NCBI GenBank assembly: GCA_020832365.1
Contig: JAFIEX010000008.1
Coordinates: forward strand, 1 to 35,950
DNA from: Crocinitomicaceae bacterium
Lineage (GTDB): Bacteria > Bacteroidota > Bacteroidia > Flavobacteriales_D > Crocinitomicaceae
Length of the DNA: 35,950 nt
Reading direction: 5' to 3'
In this document: in pieces, positions 28,295-35,950 of the stretch
Layout of the letters: each line of letters starts with the position of its first letter
Position numbering within the stretch: the first letter of the stretch is position 1
The notes under the pieces: model-generated
Seen by the model: only the letters and a program-made list of their open reading frames with translations
Told to the model about the DNA's origin: nothing
The model's database searches: none
Made by a program: the position numbers and the translations under genes

Positions 28295-28828
28295 TTATTG
28301 ATTTTGATACATTTCATGGTATTTTTTGGTGAGGTAAGCGAGTAAAACTCTCATGCTATCGAAAGCCTCCTCAGTTGCGTTTGAAATAGTTTGTCCTTTC
28401 ATCTTAAATAAAAGCTTCATGTATAAGGCATTTAAACAAACTTCAACAGGATGAATATTCCCAAGGTCACTTTTCGCTCTAAAAGCTGATATGTGCTGAT
28501 CTGCTCGCGCATTCAAATCTTTGTACTTTTCATCATTGAGCACAGTCAGTAAGGTATTGTGTAAATAAATTAATTCATTGGTTACTTCAAGAACTTCAGA
28601 AACATGCCCTTTCTTTTCGAGTTTGTTGGTTTTCATTTCTGCAACTAAAGAACTGTACCATTCTATCATGGTGGGCATTAAAGATGGGCTTGCTACTTGC
28701 GGCGCAATGAATTCATTTTCTATACGACTTATATCAAAATCAAATGATCTCAATAAGTCCTCAATTTGATACATCAATATCAAAAACTCAGCAACATTTT
28801 TTTTCTTTTTTTCTTGAATTATAAACAT
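28295..28828 (-). CDS. DUF4924 family protein
   Basis: FIIQEKKKKNVAEFLILMYQIEDLLRSFDFD N-terminus resembles this Bacteroidetes family. Confidence 0.65.
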   Translation of the reverse strand: MFIIQEKKKKNVAEFLILMYQIEDLLRSFDFDISRIENEFIAPQVASPSLMPTMIEWYSSLVAEMKTNKLEKKGHVSEVLEVTNELIYLHNTLLTVLNDEKYKDLNARADQHISAFRAKSDLGNIHPVEVCLNALYMKLLFKMKGQTISNATEEAFDSMRVLLAYLTKKYHEMYQNQ

Positions 28829-28832
28829 AGGA

Positions 28833-29501
28833 CTATAGATTCAGTCCCATTTGGTCCTGATTTGTATCAACTGCATCAAGGTCTGCGTCAAAATCTTCTT
28901 TAATTTCCTTTTCCCGATTATTTAAAAACTTTATGAATTGTTCTGTTACATCAAAAGCGTTTGAAATATAGGTTATTTGTCCACCTTTTTGGTAAAAGAA
29001 TAACATATCAATTCCATTTTTTTCAGAAAACTCTCTGCCTGCCTCGGAAATTTTGTTCATTAAAGCGGTTTGATATTTGATGGATTCCCTTTGCAATTCC
29101 CCACCTCTTTGTCTTTCAAAGTTTGCTATAGATTCTTGTTTTCTCATAGCTTCCTCTTGTATTTCATCTAACTGATAACCAGTTATTTCCCCTGCTTCCA
29201 TTCTTTGACGAATTTTATTTTCATAGGCTTGATAATTTTCATACCTTGAACGCAATTGTCTTTCAAATTCTTTCTCCTCGGCTCTCAACATAGAGTCTAT
29301 AGAACGGTAAAAATTAAAACCCGTAGCAATTGAATCTTGAACGTAATAGGCAATTGCTAAACCATCTGTTGAATCTGATTTTACTTTTCTTTGCACAATT
29401 ATTTGCCCATCTTCGTCAGCAGCTGTTTTATTACCACACGAAGAAATTGTAGATATTAAAGTTATACCTAATATAAATATGTTTAAAGTTCTAATTTTCA
29501 T
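28833..29501 (-). CDS. OmpH/Skp-family lipoprotein
   Basis: Lipobox ISTISSCGNK; OmpH-like coiled coil with GREFSEKNGIDMLFFYQKGGQITYISNAFDVTEQFIKFLN; start MKIRTLNIF at 29501 preferred over 29537. Confidence 0.8.
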   Translation of the reverse strand: MKIRTLNIFILGITLISTISSCGNKTAADEDGQIIVQRKVKSDSTDGLAIAYYVQDSIATGFNFYRSIDSMLRAEEKEFERQLRSRYENYQAYENKIRQRMEAGEITGYQLDEIQEEAMRKQESIANFERQRGGELQRESIKYQTALMNKISEAGREFSEKNGIDMLFFYQKGGQITYISNAFDVTEQFIKFLNNREKEIKEDFDADLDAVDTNQDQMGLNL

Positions 29502-29511
29502 TTTATTAATG

Positions 29512-29778
29512 TTAGTCGTTTTGTTTTTCAGCTTCATTATTTTTATTTCTAAAGGCCTTATCCCAATCTTCTCTCATCGCTACAAATCTAGGTAAGCATT
29601 TTTTCAAAAAATCTTCGTTAATCATTGCCTTGACATCACCTAAACCCATCAGATCAGTTTCTCCAATCTTATATACTTGCTCAAATTGCCCTAATTCGAT
29701 TTTAACAATATATTTAGCATTGTAAGAGAAAATTTGAATTTTATATCTCGGGTGTGCTATTTCTTCTAAAACTCTCAT
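29512..29778 (-). CDS. small conserved hypothetical protein, 88 aa
   Basis: MRVLEEIAHPRYKIQIFSYNAKYIVKIELGQFEQVYKI...; upstream of the OmpH gene in the same orientation. Confidence 0.65.
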   Translation of the reverse strand: MRVLEEIAHPRYKIQIFSYNAKYIVKIELGQFEQVYKIGETDLMGLGDVKAMINEDFLKKCLPRFVAMREDWDKAFRNKNNEAEKQND

Positions 29779-29860
29779 GCTGCAAATTTGACAAAAATAT
29801 TATTCTTAATTAAAAACCAGCTGATAAAATTAACATTTCTTATTTGGTTTCAAAGCAAAA

Positions 29861-31219
29861 TCAATTGCCCTCCTTCTTTTCGAGTATTACCAATATATTA
29901 TCATGAGATAACCTACGCTTTAACCAATTCGTTAATTTTTGTCTTTTTAACTCTTTATTTTCTAAATTCCCTGTTGATTTAAAATAAACAAAATAGGTTA
30001 GGTTTCCTTCTGTAGTTGTTGAATCTGTAAAAAGATATGATTCACTAAAAGAACAAGCAACAATCTCAGGGAATATTGGCTGTATCTCTTTTAGAAGAAA
30101 TTCGCCATATTTTTTTCTTTTTTGAATACTGTCTATTTCGTATTCTTTGCGTTTTAGTTTTTGATAAAAAACATCAATTTCATTTCTTAAATTAGCTATT
30201 TCAAAGTTTTTTTCATCCGTTTCTTTAAATGCTAACCCTTGATTTATATTAATTTTAGCTCCCTTTAACTGAAAATCTAGAGCCTTTAATTTAACAGCCT
30301 CTTTTTGGGATTCTGTAAAGGTCGTGCCTCCATAAACCAATAATATAAATTTCTCTCGAGCATCTACTTCACTATCTAACAAATAGTTCTCTTCAAAAAA
30401 TGAAATATTAGAAATAAAACGATTGGCATTTTCCTTAAATTTTTCTTGTTGCACTAGTTGATAACCAAAATAAATACTTGGCAGCAGAACAATCATAATA
30501 ATACTCCAAATCCATCTGTTGACGTTTCTTTTTTGCTCTGGTTCAACAATCGTTCGAATTGGAAACTTTAAAATTTGGGAAACCAATAATGCCGATAATG
30601 CTATAAATACCGTGTTAATAGTAAATAGATACAAAGCACCAAAGAAGAAATCAAATTGACCAGTAGCCAACCCATATCCTGCTGTACATAGTGGTGGCAT
30701 CAGAGCCGTTGCAATAGCAACCCCAGGAATAACATTTCCTTTTTGTTTACTCGTGATAGCAATAATACCAGCTGTTCCACCAAACAAAGCGATAAGCACA
30801 TCATAAATACTTGGACTAGTTCTAGCCAGCAGTTCTGAATAGGCAGTAGATATTGGGCTCAAAGCGAAGTATGTTGTTGAAGCAATTAAACTCGCAACAA
30901 CAGCAAAAGTGAAATTCTTTACTGACTGTCGCAGTAATGCAAAGTCGTAGGTTGCGATACTATAGCCCATTCCATTAATTGGTCCCATTAATGGAGAAAT
31001 AAGCATGGCACCAATGATCACAGCTGTGGAGTTCATATTCAGACCTACAGATGCTACAATTATAGCAAACATTAAAATCCACAAATTGGTACCTTTGATA
31101 GCGATATCCTTTACAATATTCTCATGGACTTTATCTAATTTATCTAAATCAGATTCCAAGTCGAAATATTTGGTTACTTCTTCTATGAAGTTATGTAACC
31201 TTTGACTTTTCATTGCCAT
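29861..31219 (-). CDS. DUF389 domain-containing membrane protein
   Basis: AVIIGAMLISPLMGPINGMGYSIATYDFALLRQSVKNF; IPGVAIATALMPPLCTAGYGLA. Confidence 0.9.
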   Translation of the reverse strand: MAMKSQRLHNFIEEVTKYFDLESDLDKLDKVHENIVKDIAIKGTNLWILMFAIIVASVGLNMNSTAVIIGAMLISPLMGPINGMGYSIATYDFALLRQSVKNFTFAVVASLIASTTYFALSPISTAYSELLARTSPSIYDVLIALFGGTAGIIAITSKQKGNVIPGVAIATALMPPLCTAGYGLATGQFDFFFGALYLFTINTVFIALSALLVSQILKFPIRTIVEPEQKRNVNRWIWSIIMIVLLPSIYFGYQLVQQEKFKENANRFISNISFFEENYLLDSEVDAREKFILLVYGGTTFTESQKEAVKLKALDFQLKGAKININQGLAFKETDEKNFEIANLRNEIDVFYQKLKRKEYEIDSIQKRKKYGEFLLKEIQPIFPEIVACSFSESYLFTDSTTTEGNLTYFVYFKSTGNLENKELKRQKLTNWLKRRLSHDNILVILEKKEGN

Positions 31220-31388
31220 TTACAATTTATTAAAATTTTCTATTACAAATGTATGATTTTGAACGTACTTAGATTATATGTTTTTCAAACCTTTTCAACA
31301 ATAGCACAAAGAAAGAGTAAATTAGTACTTCACAGTGCTGAAAAATTCGTTTGAATAATCTAAATTTTCGGCATGCGAAGTTGAACCA

Positions 31389-31793
31389 CTATAGCGCGGA
31401 GGTAATTGTAATAGCAGCAATCAGAAAAATGGCTGCAGTTATACTCTCGGCTCGTTGTTTTGGAGATTTTACTTGAGCAATTGTTATTAAAAAAGTAGGA
31501 TAAGCTAGTGCGGTACCCAATCCTAAAAGTGCAGAAATAATTAACAGAAAAAGAAATGCTGATGTGAAAGGGAAAAACAAAATAGCAAACCCCTGTAGGA
31601 ACTTACCCCAAAATATCATTTTCTTTTTAGAAAAGTGATTGAACATTTTACCAGTAAAAAGCTGTCCAACGCACCAAAAAGCTGGATAAACTGCTGCTAT
31701 TAACCCATTACTTTCAATGTCAAAATTCAAATCAAATTCATCATCCAGTTCAACTTTGACGTCTTTGATGAAATTGTTAATGATTTTTTTCAT
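31389..31793 (-). pseudogene. MFS transporter remnant (TM7-10-like region)
   Basis: GLIAAVYPAFWCVGQLFTGKMFNHFSKKKMIFWGKFLQGFAILFFPF...LGLGTALAYPTFLITIAQVKSPKQRAESI; both ends shorter than an intact MFS. Confidence 0.75.
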
Positions 31794-31846
31794 TTAATAA
31801 AATTTTTGTATATTTGCAGTGTCAGACTTGCGAGTCGGGCAAGCCT

Positions 31847-31880
31847 CAGGGAGTTATCATTCAACAATGACAACTCCCTG
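31847..31880. repeat. long quasi-palindromic hairpin, 9+5 bp with one mismatch and CAAC loop
   Basis: CAGGGAGTT-A-TCATT-CAAC-AATGA-C-AACTCCCTG read directly. Confidence 0.85.
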
Positions 31881-32042
31881 TTGTATTTTATAGGTATAAA
31901 GTTTTCTATCGAAAATAAAATATACTTTACTAAAACTGTAATCTTTGTTATTTATCAAAATGCTTTCAGCTCTTTTTAATGCATTCTCTTTATTGATTTT
32001 TAAATCATTATTAATGCAATGGACTTTTGTTGAGACGAAGTG
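31857..32042 (-). pseudogene. orphan coding remnant without a visible start (HFVSTKVHCINNDLKINKENALKRAESILINNKDYSFSKVYFIFDRKLYTYKIQQGVVIVE*)
   Basis: 62-codon open frame bounded by stops, between the two MFS fragments; not MFS-like. Confidence 0.35.
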
Positions 32043-32106
32043 TTAGCGTTTGATATGACATTGTTCCACTTTTTCGGACGCTTCAAATCCACATATTCAG
32101 TATCAA

Positions 32107-32313
32107 CTAAAAAATCAGGGTTTTTTGAAAAGTGGTTGGTATAAATACATTTTCTAGTTGTCTTTTATCGTCCGAAATTTGCTTCTTTTCCACAAATACA
32201 TTCGTACCCTTTACCCAAATAATTGATAATACTAAACCAATAATTGCAATCATTATTCCCAAATAGAAAGGGTACGGAACAACACCGAAGCTAATTTCGA
32301 TATAGCCAGTCAA
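32107..32313 (-). pseudogene. MFS transporter remnant (TM6-like and central loop)
   Basis: LTGYIEISFGVVPYPFYLGIMIAIIGLVLSIIWVKGTNVFVEKK...LENVFIPTTFQKTLIF*; upstream TMs absent (in-frame stop about 10 codons earlier). Confidence 0.7.
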
Positions 32314-32357
32314 AAAAGTGAAATGATAAACATTCTACAAAAGTTATAATTTAATTC

Positions 32358-34637
32358 TTAAAAAGTGTAACGCAAGTTTAACATTACATTAATTCCAGGA
32401 CTAGTAACATCGAAAGCGCGTAAAATAGAAATATGATCAATATATGATTCATTAAGCAGATTGAACCCGGAAATCCCAAGTTCTAACTTCCTTTTGTCCA
32501 TAATAAACGCATAACTCAAGGTGGAGCGCAATAAATTATAGCCTTCTGTTTGCTGTTCTCCAGTACCAGGTCTGCTTTGTAAAAACACGCGTTCATAACC
32601 CATTTCAATATTGAAAGGACTGTCTTTAAAAGGTTGAAAACGGATATCTAGCCCTGCTCTATCTGCAGGAACAAATGTTAAAAATCCACTATTTGTTATA
32701 TCCAATCCTCGAACAACGTTTCCAAGTAAGTGTATTGCCAAACGCTCGTTTCCAAGCGGCTTGAATGTAAATTCTACCTCTCCACCATAAAGAAAGGCAT
32801 TTGTTTGTTGAAACTCCCAAATATTTAGTCCTGTATTTGTTGTATCGCCACTGTCTAAAAAATAGATATAATTATCTACAAAATTACCAAAGGAACTAAT
32901 TGCAACGGTAGTGAATTTTGTGTTCCTTAACCAGGTCAAGTCCCCTTGAGCACTCTGCTCTCTGCGAAAATTTACATTTCCTACTTCAAATCTATTGGTA
33001 CCAGGGTGAGGACCATTCGAAAGCAACTCAGCAACATCTGGAGAACGGAAACCCGACGAAAAGTTCAATTTCCACATATTTTGTTGATTTGGTTGAAAAG
33101 TATAGCCCAACGAACCCGTTAAGCCAAAGAATGTAAGGTTTAATTTCCTATCTGCGGGGTCGCCAGGTAAAACATAACCTTCTTCAATAATATTCTCCTG
33201 ATTAGCATTAGCAAGCATTGGCCTATAATCAAAACGGAAACCCGCTTGAATAGTATTCATTTTGTTGGGTTTAAAAGTTCCAACAGTATAAATAGCATTT
33301 TCAAAATAAGTAGCATTCGGAATTAATATTTCTTCGGCTTCTATATGATTGCTCATATCTAAAAAAGCACCTTGCCATCCGTAAGTCCCTGAAAATTTCC
33401 CGTTAGGCTTGTGCAAAAAACGAATATTGTAAAAAAGATGATTCTGCAATAAACCAAGGTCTATTTCGTCAAAGTCATCTTCTATTTCTTTTCGATCATT
33501 ATGATGAAATACCACATCAGCTTGAGCTGTCCATTGGTCATTTATTCTATATTGTTGCAACAAAGAAACGATATGATCAGTTACATCCTGAAAAGGCAAC
33601 TGCATGCTTCTATCTCCTCTAAAAGTTGCAAGACTCTCTCCTTCCTCCATCTCATCATCCTCTATGATCCCCAAGAACTGCTGATTAAATGAATAGGCCA
33701 ATCTTGCTTTATAATCCCCCGATTGATAGCCAGTATGCAGTCGAATGGTACTTGTATTAAACCTACTATTTCCGATTAGACGGTTATTTCCATCATAATA
33801 GTCTGCATGATTTTCATAAGCAGCATCAACAGCAAAATAATAGCCATTATCCCATCTTTTTCCAATAGACCCGTAAGTTCTAACACCGCTAGATACAGTA
33901 TTTAATGTTGTACCAATATTTCCAGACCACTCTGAGCGATAAAGATAGTGTTGATCATCATTCATGACAAGTACACCACCTAGAGCTCCTGAGCCATAGA
34001 GCAAAGATGCAGGGCCTTTAATGATGTCAATACTTCCAATACCTAAATCATTTAATCCCAAGCCATGATCTGCACCCCATTGATGGTTTTCTAATTTTCC
34101 TCCTTGATATATTGTTGCAACTCTGGAAAATCCTAAACCACGAATAAAAGGTTTAACAATACCATGCCCCATTTCAGCAGCATTAACCCCCGGCTCCCTC
34201 TGGATCAACCCCATCATCCCAGAAGGAGACCCTTTCATCGTTATTCCTTTTGCATCCAAAGTATGTATATTGTATGGTGTCCTATCCGTTAGCCCCATGG
34301 ATTCACTGACAATGGCAATTTCTTCAAATTGGAAAACATCCAAATAAATGGTTATTTTTCTCTCAACAACCATTTCTCGGTCTACTTCTATGGTCTCGTT
34401 ATGGCTTTGAAAACCTGCTCTTTCTATTAGCAATTGATAAGATCCATTCGAAACTGAAAATTCAAACGTACCCAACCTATCGGTCTTAACTTCCCAAATT
34501 TTACCTGTTTTGTGCAGAGTAACCTTTGCTCCTTCTAATAAATCATTGGTTTCAGACTGCACGACACCAACAATTTTACTTTGTGAGAACCCATAAATAT
34601 TTACAAAAACGAATAACGCAAAAACATAATTCTTCAT
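32358..34637 (-). CDS. TonB-dependent outer-membrane receptor with carboxypeptidase-regulatory-like N-terminal domain
   Basis: CarboxypepD_reg-like N-terminus, plug DIIKGPASLLYGSGALGGVLVMND, C-terminal beta-barrel ending LNLRYTF. Confidence 0.93.
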   Translation of the reverse strand: MKNYVFALFVFVNIYGFSQSKIVGVVQSETNDLLEGAKVTLHKTGKIWEVKTDRLGTFEFSVSNGSYQLLIERAGFQSHNETIEVDREMVVERKITIYLDVFQFEEIAIVSESMGLTDRTPYNIHTLDAKGITMKGSPSGMMGLIQREPGVNAAEMGHGIVKPFIRGLGFSRVATIYQGGKLENHQWGADHGLGLNDLGIGSIDIIKGPASLLYGSGALGGVLVMNDDQHYLYRSEWSGNIGTTLNTVSSGVRTYGSIGKRWDNGYYFAVDAAYENHADYYDGNNRLIGNSRFNTSTIRLHTGYQSGDYKARLAYSFNQQFLGIIEDDEMEEGESLATFRGDRSMQLPFQDVTDHIVSLLQQYRINDQWTAQADVVFHHNDRKEIEDDFDEIDLGLLQNHLFYNIRFLHKPNGKFSGTYGWQGAFLDMSNHIEAEEILIPNATYFENAIYTVGTFKPNKMNTIQAGFRFDYRPMLANANQENIIEEGYVLPGDPADRKLNLTFFGLTGSLGYTFQPNQQNMWKLNFSSGFRSPDVAELLSNGPHPGTNRFEVGNVNFRREQSAQGDLTWLRNTKFTTVAISSFGNFVDNYIYFLDSGDTTNTGLNIWEFQQTNAFLYGGEVEFTFKPLGNERLAIHLLGNVVRGLDITNSGFLTFVPADRAGLDIRFQPFKDSPFNIEMGYERVFLQSRPGTGEQQTEGYNLLRSTLSYAFIMDKRKLELGISGFNLLNESYIDHISILRAFDVTSPGINVMLNLRYTF

Positions 34638-34832
34638 GCCTTTAAATTAAATTTTAGGCAAATCTAAATATTTATTTTACAACATCAGATATGCACTATG
34701 TTTTTTTTTGAACAAACAATGAAAATATAAATTAACCGATTAAAAATATGTTTACCCATAATTGATTAAAATTCAATAAAAGCATTACGCAAAGCAGAGA
34801 ATTTATTAAATTAGCCAACCAAATTAATTTAA

Positions 34833-35950
34833 ATGGCTAAAACAACTTTGAAAAAAGTAAAAAACAAAATTAATATCGAAGCTTTTGTATTAGAGCGTGC
34901 GTTTGAACTCATGTGCACTGCAAAAACCTTAGCAGAGAAATATGAGAGGCATAAAGAAGTTACAAGTAAATATGTGCACGCAACATCACGTGGACATGAG
35001 GCCATTCAGTTGGCACTTGGAATGCAGCTGTTACCTCAAGATTGGGTAGCCCCGTATTACCGTGACGATAGTATACTTTTAGGTATCGGGATTACTCCGA
35101 AGGAATTGATGCTGCATATTTTTGCCAAAAAAGATGAACCATTCTCTGGCGGTAGAACCTATTACTCGCATCCTTCATTGAACAGGTCTGATATGCCCAA
35201 GATTCCTCATCAATCTTCTGCAACCGGTATGCAGGCCATTCCAACAACTGGAGTTGCAATGGGTATTCAGTATAAAGAAAAGCAAAACTTAGCTGAAAAT
35301 TTCAATGGAAAAAACCCTGTTGTTGTTTGTTCTATTGGTGATGCTGCATGCACAGAGGGTGAGTTTTCTGAAGCCTTGCAAATGGCAGCTTTGAAACAAT
35401 TACCCATTTTATATTTAGTACAAGACAATGACTGGGATATTTCTGCGAATGCTGAAGAAACAAGGGCACAAGACATCACTCACTATGCAAAGGGCTTTAA
35501 AGGCATTGAGGTCAGAACAATTGATGGAAGTGACTTTGTTACATCCTACGAAACTATCAAAGAGGTAATTGACCTTATTCGTGCAGAGAGAAGACCGTTC
35601 CTTGTTCATGCGAAAGTACCATTGCTTGGACATCACACGTCTGGTGTAAGAAAAGAATGGTATCGCGATGATTTAGAAGAACATTTCACACGTGATCCAT
35701 ATCCAAAATTAATACAGACATTATTAGAAAATGGTATTGATGACGCTTTTGTTGTTGATACAGAAAGCCGCATTAAGGAGATTATTGATCAAGTCTATGA
35801 AGAGGCTAAAACTGCGCCAGATCCAACGCCTGAGTCTGTAACAGATTATATTTTTGCTCCTACTCCAATCACCGAAGAAAAAGGTGTAAGAGAACCAGCA
35901 GGAAAGAAAAAGACCGTGATGGTGGATTGCGCACTATTCGCTGTCCGTGA
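34833..35950 (+). CDS. 2-oxoacid dehydrogenase E1 component (TPP-dependent), truncated by window end
   Basis: HATSRGHEAIQLALGMQL...VAPYYRDDSILL; TPP motif CSIGDAACTEGEFSEALQMAALKQLPILYLVQDNDWDIS; continues after the alpha-like region (KKTVMVDCALFAVR), so possibly an alpha-beta fusion. Confidence 0.9.
   Translation, partial: MAKTTLKKVKNKINIEAFVLERAFELMCTAKTLAEKYERHKEVTSKYVHATSRGHEAIQLALGMQLLPQDWVAPYYRDDSILLGIGITPKELMLHIFAKKDEPFSGGRTYYSHPSLNRSDMPKIPHQSSATGMQAIPTTGVAMGIQYKEKQNLAENFNGKNPVVVCSIGDAACTEGEFSEALQMAALKQLPILYLVQDNDWDISANAEETRAQDITHYAKGFKGIEVRTIDGSDFVTSYETIKEVIDLIRAERRPFLVHAKVPLLGHHTSGVRKEWYRDDLEEHFTRDPYPKLIQTLLENGIDDAFVVDTESRIKEIIDQVYEEAKTAPDPTPESVTDYIFAPTPITEEKGVREPAGKKKTVMVDCALFAVR

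Noticed and set aside
34638-34832. Riboswitch (e.g. cobalamin) upstream of the TonB receptor
   Set aside because: No recognisable conserved riboswitch core in the spacer.
1-35950. CRISPR array, tRNA/rRNA genes, IS elements or prophage
   Set aside because: No regularly spaced direct repeats, cloverleaf sequences, transposase/integrase or phage structural ORFs seen; tRNA absence should be confirmed with tRNAscan-SE.

Overview
This AT-rich window looks like a Bacteroidetes (probably Flavobacteriia-type) chromosome segment. Taxonomy is inferred from the T9SS type B C-terminal domain, TAnnTTTG promoter boxes and Bacteroidetes-type small proteins. Most of it is housekeeping: purM-prfA, gyrA, clpC, panB, an RluA-family pseudouridine synthase, OmpH/Skp, DUF4924, a DUF389 membrane protein, a TonB-dependent receptor and a 2-oxoacid dehydrogenase E1 cut by the window end. 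Accessory content includes an ECF sigma / two-repeat anti-sigma / T9SS-exported adhesin operon, a transglutaminase-like membrane gene, a polytopic membrane-YceI fusion, a degenerate receiver + class III cyclase + HD protein, and an MFS transporter pseudogene with foreign sequence inserted. I saw no tRNA, rRNA, CRISPR array, IS element or recognisable defence island, and no clear new multi-gene system. The best leads are: (1) a single-base disruption of clpC beside a small inverted repeat; (2) the pseudo-receiver/cyclase/HD protein; (3) the rearranged MFS locus with a long hairpin; (4) the ECF operon with a possible leaderless autoregulatory promoter; (5) DnaA-box-like sites between gyrA and clpC.
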